In this document: in pieces, positions 24,933 through 35,055 of the stretch
Layout of the letters: each line of letters starts with the position of its first letter
How positions within the stretch are numbered: the stretch's first letter is position 1
Source of the DNA: Paucidesulfovibrio sp036541255
GTDB lineage: Bacteria > Desulfobacterota > Desulfovibrionia > Desulfovibrionales > Desulfovibrionaceae
DNA length: 64,000 nucleotides
Assembly: GCA_036541255.1 (NCBI GenBank)
Contig: JAZHDD010000067.1
Span: 62,001 to 126,000 of the forward strand
Direction of reading: 5' to 3'
Program-made: the position numbers and the translations under genes
Notes under the pieces: model-generated
Databases searched by the model: none
Seen by the model: the letters and a program-made list of their open reading frames with translations, nothing else
What the model was told of the DNA's origin: nothing

Positions 24933-25439
24933 TCAGTTCACGGCGTCGGCTCCCAGTTGGGCGAGCCGGTCCTTGAGATAGAGAACGATTTCATCGGCTC
25001 GGTCATGGCTGATGCTGGTCACGTCCGCGGCCAGGCGTTCGGCTTCGCTCTCCTCGATTTCCAGAGATTTGGAAACCAGGAACGTCTCCACTTCGCTGTC
25101 CTCGAAAAGCAGTCCGCAACCGCCCACACAGCCCAGGTATTCGCCGTCCTTGATCACGGGCACGGCGATCTTGACCAGTCCGGCATCGCATTCCTCCACC
25201 AGCGGGGAGCGGCTGCTCTGGCAGGTGGTGTTGAAGTGGCGTCCGGCCACGGCGCAGATGGCGGAAAGACCCTTGGGATCACCCTTGATGCGCGGGCAGA
25301 GCGGGTTGCCCCAGTTGGCGTACTTGGTCAGACGCACGCCTTCGGCGTCGCTGGCCGCGGCGTTCAGGCCGAAGCGTTCGTGCAGTTCCTTTTCCAGTTT
25401 TTCCCAATCCTCAAGGCTCATCAGGTCGGTCATCTTCAT
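24933..25439 (-). CDS. PocR-domain sensory protein
   Basis: 168 residues, ATG six bases after AGGAG. It is essentially a lone PocR ligand-binding domain: LMSLEDWEKLEKELHERFGL, NPLCPRIKGDPKGLSAICAV, HFNTTCQSS, CDAGLVKIAVPVIKDGEYLG and CVGGCGLLF, with many cysteines. PocR domains sense small organic ligands and are usually fused to HTH or kinase domains; here no output domain is present, so it may act through a partner. It ends at the bidirectional terminator. The PhoR-like kinase gene lies 130 bases upstream on the same strand. Confidence 0.75.
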   Translation of the reverse strand: MKMTDLMSLEDWEKLEKELHERFGLNAAASDAEGVRLTKYANWGNPLCPRIKGDPKGLSAICAVAGRHFNTTCQSSRSPLVEECDAGLVKIAVPVIKDGEYLGCVGGCGLLFEDSEVETFLVSKSLEIEESEAERLAADVTSISHDRADEIVLYLKDRLAQLGADAVN

Positions 25440-25570
25440 GTGTCTCTCCTGCGGTCGTTCCGGGCCTGGGGCCCGCTTCCAAGGCCCTTTGCCTACGCCT
25501 CTTTGGGGCGGGGTGCAAGGCGTTGAGAATCAGCCGCGCGGGCAGCGGTCCGGGAACGTTGGAGAATCGC

Positions 25571-26971
25571 TCAGGCCAGGGGCAGGGTGAAGAGGAAGGC
25601 GGTGCCTTCGTGATAGCCTTTGGGCGGGCTTTCCAGCCGGATGGTGCCGCCCAGGTTGTGCACGAGGTGGCGGGTGATGGCCAGGCCCAGGCCTGTGCTG
25701 CCGAACTCGTTGCGGCGGTGTTTTTCCACGCTGTAAAAGCGCTCGAAAACGCGCGGCTGGTCCTTGAGCGGGATGCCCGGGCCAAAGTCGCGAACCGTGA
25801 ATTCGGCCATGCCGTCCAACACGCGCAGCCCGACTTTGATGGGGCGCGCTTCCGGTCCGAACTTGATGGCGTTTTCCACCAGATTTCGGAAGATCTGGGC
25901 GAGTTGTTCCTTGTCCGCCAGTACGCGAGGACATACTTCGGGCATTTCATCAAGCAGTGCCACATAGCGCGACCCTGCCATTTCCTGCACCGATTCCCAG
26001 GCCATGCGCAGGGAGGCGCGCGGGTCCATGGGCGTTCCTTTTTCCCGGCCGATCAGACCGTTGCCCTGGGATTCCAGCCGGGCCAGGGAAAGCAGGTCCG
26101 TGATCATCTTGCTCATGTGATCGGCGTTGCGCAGTATCACGCGCAGGAACTTGCCGGTCATTTCCGGCGGCGGGGCCGTGTCGCCGAGCAACGTTTCGGC
26201 ATACCCCTTGATCGAGGTCAGGGGGGTGCGCAGTTCGTGCGAAACATTGGCCGCAAAGTCCCGGCGCACGGATTCCAGGCGTTTGATTTCGCTTACGTCG
26301 CGGAACACGGCCACCACGCCCTGGCCCGCGGCCTTGCTGGCGCGGATCAGATTCACGTCGTAGACGTGGCGGTCTTCGTGGGCCACGGTCAGGTTGCGCT
26401 GCTCCTGGTGCGGGTGGCGCAGCATGGCCTGGCAGGCGTCGATGAGTTCCGGGCTGGGCAGCAGTTCCAGGGGCGAGGCTCCGATGCGCTCGCCAATGCC
26501 GGGCAAAATGGTTTCCATGGATCGGTTGAAGCTGCGGATGCGGCATTGGCAATCCAGGACCAGGACGCCTTCGCGCATGGCGTTGAGTACGGCCCGGATT
26601 TCCTCTTCACGCGTGACCGCCGCCTGCACGCTTCGGGAGACCTGTTCGGCCATATCGTTGAGAACTCGGCCCAACTGGTCCAACTCCGGTTCCGGCGCAA
26701 AGGTGGCACGGCGTTCGAAATGGCCTTGGCCAAGGGCCTGGGCTGTTTCGGCAACGGAACGAAAGGATCGTTCCAGGCGCTGCAGGAGCAAGCCCATGCA
26801 GGCAAGGCTGAGCCCGCAGGTCAGGGCCAGGGCCAGGAGTCCGGCTGTCAGGCAGGTGCCGGTTCCGTAGGTTCCGGCGCAGACGGCCACGGTCGCCGCG
26901 GTGAGCAGGGGCGGACTTCCGCAGAGCAGAAGCAGCTTCTTTCTGATGGAGAGGGAGCGAACCATGTCCAC
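25571..26971 (-). CDS. PhoR-like sensor histidine kinase
   Basis: 466 residues. Two adjacent N-terminal membrane segments (about 14-34 and 38-62) leave almost no periplasmic loop, as in PhoR. Then a HAMP-like linker, a PAS domain around 125-225 (AVLNAMREGVLVLDCQCRIR), HisKA with the phospho-accepting His in NVSHELRTPLTSIKGY, and an ATPase domain with N-box ENAIKF, FGPGIP and STGLGLAITRHL. It begins with GTG seven bases after GGAG and three bases after the response-regulator stop, so the pair is one operon. Phosphate limitation is the likely signal by resemblance only. Confidence 0.83.
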   Translation of the reverse strand: MDMVRSLSIRKKLLLLCGSPPLLTAATVAVCAGTYGTGTCLTAGLLALALTCGLSLACMGLLLQRLERSFRSVAETAQALGQGHFERRATFAPEPELDQLGRVLNDMAEQVSRSVQAAVTREEEIRAVLNAMREGVLVLDCQCRIRSFNRSMETILPGIGERIGASPLELLPSPELIDACQAMLRHPHQEQRNLTVAHEDRHVYDVNLIRASKAAGQGVVAVFRDVSEIKRLESVRRDFAANVSHELRTPLTSIKGYAETLLGDTAPPPEMTGKFLRVILRNADHMSKMITDLLSLARLESQGNGLIGREKGTPMDPRASLRMAWESVQEMAGSRYVALLDEMPEVCPRVLADKEQLAQIFRNLVENAIKFGPEARPIKVGLRVLDGMAEFTVRDFGPGIPLKDQPRVFERFYSVEKHRRNEFGSTGLGLAITRHLVHNLGGTIRLESPPKGYHEGTAFLFTLPLA

Positions 26972-26974
26972 GGA

Positions 26975-27661
26975 TCAGCTCCGGAAGCGATACCCCACTC
27001 CGCGCACGGTTTCGATCCAGTCGGCATAGGGACCGAGTTTCTGGCGCAAGCGGCGGATATGGGTGTCCACGGTGCGGGAATAGCCTTCGAAATGCGTGTC
27101 CCAGACCGTGTCCAGCAGGTGGTCGCGGGTCTGGACCTTGCCCTTGCCCAGGATCAGCTCCGACAGGAGCTTGAATTCGGTTGCCGTGAGCTGTGCGCCT
27201 TCGCCGTCAACCATGATGCTGTGAGCGTCGAAGTCCACCTTCAAGCCGTCGCGTTCCCATGTTTTGGGCTGCTCGTCCCCTTCGGCGGGGGCACGCCGCA
27301 GCACGGCCTTGATGCGCAGGATCAGTTCCCGGGGCGAAAAGGGTTTGACCACATAATCGTCGGCGCCGAGTTCCAGGCCCACGATGCGATCCACTTCCTC
27401 GCCCTTGGCCGTGAGCATGATCACGGGCACCGAGGAGCTGGAAGGCGCCTTCTTCATCTTGCGGCAGACCTCGAGGCCGTCCATGCCGGGCAGCATGAGG
27501 TCCAGAAGCACGAGGTCGGGCTGGAACACGGCGGCCTGTTCCAGGCCCTGATGGCCGTCCGAAGCGCTGCGCACCTCGAATCCCGAAGCGGCGAGGTTGT
27601 ATTCCAGGAGTTCCCTGGTGTCCGGATGGTCTTCCACAACCAAGATCTTCTTTCCAAGCAC
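26975..27661 (-). CDS. PhoB/OmpR-family response regulator
   Basis: 228 residues from a GTG preceded by AAGGAG with seven bases. Receiver domain: acidic pair in VVEDHPDT, phospho-Asp in LVLLDLMLPGMDG, Thr in IMLTAKGE, Lys in VVKPFSPREL. C-terminal winged helix: LTATEFKLLSELI, VDTHIRRLRQKLG and ETVRGVGYRF, typical of PhoB-type regulators. The frame extends upstream to 27724 without a ribosome site. It is transcribed before its kinase. Confidence 0.87.
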   Translation of the reverse strand: MLGKKILVVEDHPDTRELLEYNLAASGFEVRSASDGHQGLEQAAVFQPDLVLLDLMLPGMDGLEVCRKMKKAPSSSSVPVIMLTAKGEEVDRIVGLELGADDYVVKPFSPRELILRIKAVLRRAPAEGDEQPKTWERDGLKVDFDAHSIMVDGEGAQLTATEFKLLSELILGKGKVQTRDHLLDTVWDTHFEGYSRTVDTHIRRLRQKLGPYADWIETVRGVGYRFRS

Positions 27662-27843
27662 GGCTGTTCTCCTTTGAACCGTCGGCATGACAGGAGGCGA
27701 AGCATATCCTTTCTCGGGCGTCACAGATACGGTTTATTGTTACATTATTGTGAAGAGTCCCGTGTCGCAAGGCGTTGCCGGTTGTTTTGCAAGAGTTTTC
27801 GCAATCTGCTGAAAAGGCAAGGGAAAAAATATCGGTTTGCGGC

Positions 27844-27871
27844 TAAAGCATCTTCCGGCCCTGGCCGATAA
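27844..27871 (+). promoter_or_regulatory. FliA (sigma-28)-type promoter
   Basis: TAAAGCAT (27844-27851) is followed after 12 bases by a perfect GCCGATAA (27864-27871), matching the flagellar sigma-28 consensus TAAAGTTT-N11-GCCGATAA. The start site would be near 27880, giving a leader of about 50 bases to the small gene at 27931. Confidence 0.7.
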
Positions 27872-27930
27872 AGCAGGCAACACGAGCAAGAAGCCCGAAG
27901 CCGCATTGGCGGGGCAGAGCGAGAGACACG

Positions 27931-28137
27931 ATGTACTACCAGGGCTTCGAAAAGAAATTTCCTTCCGGCAGCAAGTATTGGACGGCGTATGATGATCAGC
28001 TCATCGGACTGCTGTTTTCCAAGATCATCAACCGGAGCATCGGCGTAAGCCGGGAGGACGATGACCTGGTGCAGGAAATGGTCAACAACCTGTTCGACCT
28101 CTGCCTGTACATCAACAAGGATTTTCATCAGTGCTGA
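27931..28137 (+). CDS. Small hypothetical protein, predicted flagellar regulon member
   Basis: 68 residues beginning MYYQGFEKKFPSGSKYWTAY, mostly helical and amphipathic (DDQLIGLLFSKIINRSIG, EDDDLVQEMVNNLFDLCLYI), cytoplasmic, ending in Cys. Only a weak GAGA-type ribosome site precedes the ATG. I do not recognise a family. The FliA-type promoter just upstream is the best clue: the protein may be a flagellar or chemotaxis accessory factor. A hairpin terminator follows, so it is monocistronic. Confidence 0.6.
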   Translation: MYYQGFEKKFPSGSKYWTAYDDQLIGLLFSKIINRSIGVSREDDDLVQEMVNNLFDLCLYINKDFHQC

Positions 28138-28180
28138 CAAAACCTTAAGCCGCGTGGCACAAGGGTTCCTTTCACAGGGG

Positions 28181-28226
28181 GGGCGGCCGGTACGGGGGGG
28201 GAGACCTCGGTTGGCCGCCCTTCTTG
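28181..28226 (+). terminator. Hairpin terminator after the 68-residue gene
   Basis: GGGCGGCC (28181-28188) pairs with GGCCGCCC (28213-28220), followed by TTCTTG. The loop holds a run of eight G residues (28194-28201). Confidence 0.5.
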
Positions 28227-28248
28227 TATGCTTTGCGTCGCTTTCCGG

Positions 28249-28292
28249 AAAACACGACAGGGCCGGTCCCCGTAAGGGAATCGGCCCTGTCG
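28249..28292 (-). terminator. Terminator of dapF
   Basis: On the minus strand CGACAGGGCCGATTCCC pairs with the matching GGGACCGGCCCTGTCG across a 5-base loop, followed by TGTTTT. Confidence 0.75.
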
Positions 28293-28312
28293 CGTTCTGC
28301 ATGCGTCCGCGC

Positions 28313-29167
28313 CTAGAGCGTCAGGCCCAGGGCGTCGAGGTTCAGTTCGCCCGTGAAAACCAGGGCGGCCGCGCCCTGCAGGAAAACGTCCTTGTCCTCC
28401 ACGATGACGCCCAGGATTTCTCCGCCCGAGGTGGTCACGCGGGCTTGAGGACCGGTCAGGCCGATGGTGTGGGCGATGAACTGGGATGCGGCCGCGCCCG
28501 TGCCGCAGGCATAGGTTTCCGCCTCCACGCCGCGTTCGTAGGTGCGGCAGAGCAGATGCTCCGCGTCCTTGACCTGCACGAAGTTGACGTTGGTTCCCGC
28601 AGGCTGGAAGCGCTTGTGGTAGCGGATCACCGAGCCGATGGTGGGCACGTCCACGCTCGCGGCGTCCTTGACCAGGACCACGGCATGCGGCACGCCCGAA
28701 TCCACGAAATGGACCTCGAAGGCTTCGCCCTTGAAGTCCAGGGAAATATTCAGCTCCAGATTTTTGGGTGGGGTGAGCTGCACGCGCACCTGTCCCTTGT
28801 CCGGACCGTCCGTGAGCACATTGGCCTTGATGGGTCCGGCATCGGTGCCGAAGACGTGCTCGGCCGGAGCCAGGCCGATGGAGTGGGCCAGCTTGGCCGC
28901 ACAACGCGAGGCATTGCCGCACATCTCGGCGCGTGAGCCGTCGTTGTTGTAGAAGTGCCAGCGGTAATCCAGACCGGACCCCTGGGGAGCGTTCTCCAGG
29001 AAGAAGATGCCGTCGGCGGCCACGCCAAAGGCGCGCGCGCAGACCTTGACGGCCCAGTCGGCCATGTCTTCGCGGGCTATGCCCAGGCTGCGGTTGTCCA
29101 GGGCCACGAAGTCGTTGCCGCATCCCTGCATCTTGAAGAACGGGACGCTTTTACCCGTGATCAGCAT
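28313..29167 (-). CDS. dapF: Diaminopimelate epimerase
   Basis: 284 residues. It epimerises LL- to meso-diaminopimelate for lysine and peptidoglycan. The two catalytic cysteines are in AEMCGNASRC near residue 83 and AYACGTGAAA-like YACGTGAAAS near residue 223; the N-terminal FFKMQGCGNDFVALDN and SGVPHAVVLV match. ATG lies six bases after AAGGAG. Single gene between two terminators or gaps; the helicase gene ends 68 bases upstream on the same strand. Confidence 0.95.
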   Translation of the reverse strand: MLITGKSVPFFKMQGCGNDFVALDNRSLGIAREDMADWAVKVCARAFGVAADGIFFLENAPQGSGLDYRWHFYNNDGSRAEMCGNASRCAAKLAHSIGLAPAEHVFGTDAGPIKANVLTDGPDKGQVRVQLTPPKNLELNISLDFKGEAFEVHFVDSGVPHAVVLVKDAASVDVPTIGSVIRYHKRFQPAGTNVNFVQVKDAEHLLCRTYERGVEAETYACGTGAAASQFIAHTIGLTGPQARVTTSGGEILGVIVEDKDVFLQGAAALVFTGELNLDALGLTL

Positions 29168-29235
29168 GGAAAGCTCCTTGTGTATGTTGCACTCTTTACA
29201 CAGTGCTTGACAAATTCGTCAAGCCATGGACCGCA

Positions 29236-32136
29236 TTACCACGCCACAGGCAGGCGAACTTTCTGTCCGGCCTTGTTGGTGAAGAAGACGTGGCGGTTTT
29301 CCTGGCCGTGCAGGTACAGGTCGCGGGTTACGGCCACATCCTGGCGGCAATACTCGGTAATCAGGTCCAGCCGTCCCTGCTTCCACCACTCCAGAGCCTG
29401 GAGCCCGTCCGCGCTCTTGGCCGTGTTCAGGGTGGCCTGCGCCAGATTGTCCAGCTTGACCCGGTAACCCAGGCGTTCGTGTACGTGCAACAGCAGGTCC
29501 AGGGTGGGTAGGGTCTGGAACGGAAAGCGGGACAGGCCCGAGAGCACCTTGTAATCGAATTTCAGGATGTTGAAGCCGATGGTCAGGTCCATGAGCTTCA
29601 AGCGGTCCACCATTTCATCGAGCTGGTTTTCTTCATAATCGAAGAAGCGGTCTTCGGCCGAGTCGTAGAGCACGGCAATGGATACGCCCATCTTGTCGGC
29701 GCGGTTCCAGCCGCCCACGTCCAGGGCCGAGCGCCTTGTTTCGATGTCCAGCACGCCGAAGCGTTCAGGGGTGATGATCGACACGGTTTCCTCCGGGAGG
29801 GTTTGGATGCGCGGAACAGGGGCCGGAGCTTGGCCTTGCAGGATTTCTCCGAGCAGGAACAGGGCCGCGGCCTTGTCGATGGGCCGGTTGCCCGAGCCGC
29901 ACTTGGGCGAATGCACGCAACTGGGGCAGCCCAGTTCGCACTCGCAGCCGGACACAGCCTTGTGCGTGGCCAGGAAAAGTTCTTCGGCCTGCTCAAAGGC
30001 TTGGCGGGTCAGTCCGGCACCGCCGGGCAGGCCGTCGTAGATGAACACGGCCGGGCCATTGGTCTGGGCATGGAAGGGCGTGGAAATGCCGCCCAGGTCG
30101 TTGCGGTCCGTGAGCACCAGCAGGGGCAGGATGCCGATGGCCGCGTGTTCCAGGGCGTGGATGCCGCCCATGAAGTGCAGGTAGTTGTCCTCGCATTTGC
30201 GGCGCATCTCTTCGGGCACGAGAAACCAGATGCCCTCGGTCTCGAAAACCAGGGGGGGCAGGTCCAGGGGTACGATGCCCAGAAGCTTGCCGCCGCGCAC
30301 ACTGCGTTTTTCATACCCGGTGATTTCTTCGGTGACGCGCAGCCGCCCCAGGTGCATGCGCGTGCCCAGTACGGCCTTTTCGCCGGTGATTTCCATAATT
30401 TCCGTGGATTTGGAGCCGCGCGTTCGGGTGTAGTAGTTGACGCGGCGCTGCCTGGCGCGAATCGTGGAGGTTTCCAGGTCCAGGTCCTCCACGACCCAGG
30501 TGGCCCCCCGATGCAGGTAGACCGCGCCCGGATGTGTTTCCTTGAAGGCCCGGTGCTGGTCCACGGTGCCGATTTCGACGCCGCTGTCCGCGTCTTCGAT
30601 GTGCAGGCTGCGGCCCGAACCGCGCAGGTCCACGTGACGATGGGGCCGTTTGCGCGGGCAGACAATGCCCGTGACCTGCTGCGAAACATTGCCGTCCGCG
30701 CCCTTGTTTTCCTTGACGACCTCGTAGAGCCGTCCCTGGCAAAGCAGCTCCTGCACCTCGCGGCGCACAGGCTCTTCGCTCAGGAAGGGTTCGCCGGGCC
30801 GCAGCTCCATTTCCGCGGCCGCGCACTCCAGGTGGCGGTGCATGATGGACGGGTTGAAGGGGTTGAGCACAGCGGATTCGGGCCTGCGGGAAAAAAAGTC
30901 GTCGGGATGGCGCATGAAATGCTGGTCCAGGGCATCCTCCCCGGCAATGAGCGCCACAGCGGAATCGTGCCCGGCCCGGCCCACGCGCCCGCCGCGTTGC
31001 AGGGTGGCCATGACCGAGCCCGGGTAGCCCGCCAGAATGCAAAGGTCCAGGCCGCCGATGTCGATGCCCAGTTCCAGGGCGCTGGTGGAAATCACGGCCA
31101 GCAGTTCGCCCGAGGCCATGCGGGTTTCTATCTCGCGCCGCTCCTCGGGCAGGAAGCCCGCGCGGTAGGCCGAGATGCGCTCCCGGTACGGGCCGGAGCG
31201 CTCCTGGGCCCAGAGCGCGATGAGTTCGGTGAGCTTGCGGGACTTGGCATAGACGATGGTGCGCAGACCTCGGCTGAGGGCGGCCTGGAGCAGTTGGATC
31301 GCGGCCTGGGCCGCGCCTTCGTGGGGATTGAGAAAGACCATGTGCCGTGCGCCCGCGCCCGCGCCGCTCTCGGTCACGGCCTGGACCGGCAGTCCCGTGA
31401 GCATTTCGCAGAGCTGGGCCGGATTACCCACGGTGGCCGAGCAGAAAACAAAGACCGGCTTCGCGCCCCAGGCGCGGCAGATGCGCAGCAAACGGCGGAA
31501 GACAAGGGCCATGTGCGAGCCCATAACCCCCCGGTAGGTGTGCACCTCGTCCACCACGATATGAGTCAGGTTGGCAAAGACCTCGGCCCACTTCTCATGG
31601 TTGGGCAGCAGCGAGAGATGCAGCATTTCCGGATTGGTCAGCAAGACGTTGGGCGGGTTGTCGCGGATTTTGCGGCGGAAATGGGGCGTGGTGTCGCCGT
31701 CGTAGATGGCGGCGGTGGGCCTGTCGCCGCCGGGCAGGGCCGCTTCGGGCAAGAGGTCGGACAGGGCCTGAAAGCCCTTGAGCTGGTCCTGGGCCAGGGC
31801 CTTGAGCGGAAAGAGATAGAGCGCGTGCGAGGCCGGGTCGGCCAGGCATTGCTCCAGCACGGGCAGGTTGTAGGTCAGGGTTTTTCCGCTGGCCGTGGGC
31901 GTGGCCACGACCACGTTCTTGCCGGAGCGCACCAGGTCGATGGCCCGGGCCTGATGCGCGTAGAGCGCGTCAATGCCCTTTGCGGCCAGCAGTTCGCGCA
32001 GGGCGCGGGGCAGGGGCCGTGCGAGTTCGGCCATTTTGGGCTCCAGGCCGGCCAGGATGCGGTGGTGCGCCACCTGTCTGCCCAGGCGTTCGGAGGCCAG
32101 GAGCGCCTCGATATATTCCGGAATGGGATGTTTCAT
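29236..32136 (-). CDS. MrfA/YprA-type DEAD/DEAH helicase fused to a DEDD (MrfB-like) exonuclease
   Basis: About 966 residues. N-terminal superfamily 2 helicase: Walker A ATPTASGKT (78-86), DEVH (196-199), FCSATVGNP, and the C-terminal lobe with STSALELGIDIGGLD and QRGGRVGRAG. Next comes a DUF1998 region with a four-Cys zinc site in CECELGCPSCVHSPKCG near residue 740. From about 788 an RNase H-like 3'-5' exonuclease follows: VLDIETRRS (Asp797, Glu799), FNILKFDY (Asp861) and EYCRQD (Tyr929, Asp933, DEDDy type). In Bacillus these are two proteins, MrfA and MrfB, that act in mitomycin-damage repair; here they are one chain. The start at 32136 (MKHPIPEYIE) lacks a strong ribosome site; 12 codons upstream is possible. 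Confidence 0.83.
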   Translation of the reverse strand: MKHPIPEYIEALLASERLGRQVAHHRILAGLEPKMAELARPLPRALRELLAAKGIDALYAHQARAIDLVRSGKNVVVATPTASGKTLTYNLPVLEQCLADPASHALYLFPLKALAQDQLKGFQALSDLLPEAALPGGDRPTAAIYDGDTTPHFRRKIRDNPPNVLLTNPEMLHLSLLPNHEKWAEVFANLTHIVVDEVHTYRGVMGSHMALVFRRLLRICRAWGAKPVFVFCSATVGNPAQLCEMLTGLPVQAVTESGAGAGARHMVFLNPHEGAAQAAIQLLQAALSRGLRTIVYAKSRKLTELIALWAQERSGPYRERISAYRAGFLPEERREIETRMASGELLAVISTSALELGIDIGGLDLCILAGYPGSVMATLQRGGRVGRAGHDSAVALIAGEDALDQHFMRHPDDFFSRRPESAVLNPFNPSIMHRHLECAAAEMELRPGEPFLSEEPVRREVQELLCQGRLYEVVKENKGADGNVSQQVTGIVCPRKRPHRHVDLRGSGRSLHIEDADSGVEIGTVDQHRAFKETHPGAVYLHRGATWVVEDLDLETSTIRARQRRVNYYTRTRGSKSTEIMEITGEKAVLGTRMHLGRLRVTEEITGYEKRSVRGGKLLGIVPLDLPPLVFETEGIWFLVPEEMRRKCEDNYLHFMGGIHALEHAAIGILPLLVLTDRNDLGGISTPFHAQTNGPAVFIYDGLPGGAGLTRQAFEQAEELFLATHKAVSGCECELGCPSCVHSPKCGSGNRPIDKAAALFLLGEILQGQAPAPVPRIQTLPEETVSIITPERFGVLDIETRRSALDVGGWNRADKMGVSIAVLYDSAEDRFFDYEENQLDEMVDRLKLMDLTIGFNILKFDYKVLSGLSRFPFQTLPTLDLLLHVHERLGYRVKLDNLAQATLNTAKSADGLQALEWWKQGRLDLITEYCRQDVAVTRDLYLHGQENRHVFFTNKAGQKVRLPVAW

Positions 32137-32188
32137 TGCGACCGGGCAGGGCATGGAGCGCCTGTCCCGCATCCTGCGCGCCCCGGCA

Positions 32189-33562
<1,374 letters not shown>

Positions 33563-33611
33563 GGCGAATGATTCCGTTTGTGGGCCGCCCCGAGGGCGCG
33601 CCCGGTTGGGT

Positions 33612-35051
33612 TCAGGCCGCGGTGGTCTCGCCCAGCGGGAAGATGATGTCCACGCGCGCGCCGCCGTCTACGCCGCAGGACAGGGACCAGTCCGCCCCGT
33701 GTCCTTCGAGAATGCTGCCCACGATGGCCAGGCCCAGGCCCGTGCCCTTGTCCTTGGTGGTGAAGAAGGGGTCCTTGATCTGTTCCAGGTGGTCCGCCGG
33801 GAAGCCCGGACCCGTGTCCATGAAGATCATGTGCACCACGTCCACCTCGCGGGCGGCCTTGATGGTGATGGTCCCGGCTCCGTCCATGGCCTGGAGCGAG
33901 TTGGAAACGATGTTGTAGAAGGCCCGGTAGAGCTGGTCCTTGTCGCCGCTCACGTGCAGGCCTTCCTGCACGTCCCGTTCGATGACCACGCCTTTTTCCG
34001 AGCATTCATGCTCCAGGAACACGGCCAGTTGTTCCACGACGCGGCTCACGTCCACATCGTGCATGGTCGGCTGCTTGGGCCGGGCGTAATCCAGAAAGTC
34101 CGTGACCACCTTGGAAAGGCGCTTGGATTCCTCGTGGATGGCCTCCAGCAGGCGGCCCTGCGGGTTGCCTTCCTTCTGGGCCTTTTTGAGCAGGTGTTCG
34201 GACGTGGAGCTGATGATGCCCAGGGGATTGCGTATCTCGTGGGCCACGCCCGCGACCATGCGGCCCATGCCCGCGAGTTTTTCCTGTTGCATGAGTTCGC
34301 GCTCCAGCCGTTCCTTTTCTTCCAGCCGCAGGTGGTTGAGCCGCTCGGTGCGGCGCAGCACGGTCATGATCACATAGAAGAGCAGCAGCGAGGTGAGCAG
34401 GGCCGACGTCACCACCAGCCGCTCGAAGTTGACCACCTTGGTGTATTCGTGGGTGATGTCCTGGGTGAATTCCAGGACGCCCATGAGGTGGCCCGAAGGG
34501 CCGCCCGTGAGATTCTCCTCGGAGCGCAGCGGATAGAAGGTGCGCAGCTTCATGGTGCCGGGCGGCAGGTTGAAATGCACCAGCGCGCCCAGGCGGGAGA
34601 TGCGGCTCTGGATGTCGAAGCTGTAGACTTGGTCTTCCAGGGCAACGTCCAGGTATTTGGACGGTGCTTCCTTGGTGCCGAGCTGCTCCCTGTTCGTTGA
34701 GTAGGAAATGGTCTTGTCCAGGGAAAAGATGCGCACCTCTTCCACGCGGAAGCTGTGGATGGTGGTGCGCACGGTCTGGTCCAGCCGCGTGAACTGCTCC
34801 TCGTTGCGCAGGCGGATGCGGCCATAGCCCACCAGGGTGGGCAGGGTGAAGCGCGTGTAGATCTGGTGGCTCAGGTTTTCGGCCAGAAGCAGGCCGAATT
34901 CCTTTTGTTTCTCCAGCAGCGTGGTTTCCGCATAGTTGGAGATGAAAAAGGACAAGGCCAGGTTGAAGGCCAGGATGAGCAGCAGGATGCTCCAGGAGAG
35001 CACCTTTACGAATTGGAGCGGTCGGCTTTGCTTGCCGGAATCGGTGGTCAA
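33612..35051 (-). CDS. Membrane sensor histidine kinase paired with the NtrC-type regulator
   Basis: 479 residues. Membrane segment 1 about 16-38, a periplasmic sensor of roughly 170 residues (40-210), segment 2 about 212-234, then HisKA with His in GVAHEIRNPLGIISS, N-box NIVSNSLQAM, G1 DTGPGFP and G2 GTGLGLAIVGS. The HxxRNP type H-box is typical of kinases for sigma-54 regulators (ZraS/NtrB-like). It starts with TTG, ten bases after CAGGAG, five bases after the pgi stop, so it appears co-transcribed with pgi. A periplasmic ligand is likely but unknown. Confidence 0.85.
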   Translation of the reverse strand: MTTDSGKQSRPLQFVKVLSWSILLLILAFNLALSFFISNYAETTLLEKQKEFGLLLAENLSHQIYTRFTLPTLVGYGRIRLRNEEQFTRLDQTVRTTIHSFRVEEVRIFSLDKTISYSTNREQLGTKEAPSKYLDVALEDQVYSFDIQSRISRLGALVHFNLPPGTMKLRTFYPLRSEENLTGGPSGHLMGVLEFTQDITHEYTKVVNFERLVVTSALLTSLLLFYVIMTVLRRTERLNHLRLEEKERLERELMQQEKLAGMGRMVAGVAHEIRNPLGIISSTSEHLLKKAQKEGNPQGRLLEAIHEESKRLSKVVTDFLDYARPKQPTMHDVDVSRVVEQLAVFLEHECSEKGVVIERDVQEGLHVSGDKDQLYRAFYNIVSNSLQAMDGAGTITIKAAREVDVVHMIFMDTGPGFPADHLEQIKDPFFTTKDKGTGLGLAIVGSILEGHGADWSLSCGVDGGARVDIIFPLGETTAA

Positions 35052-35055
35052 GTGC

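Noticed and set aside
28194..28201. Run of eight G residues as a phase-variation tract
   Set aside because: It is outside any gene, in the loop of a terminator hairpin; no coding frame depends on its length.
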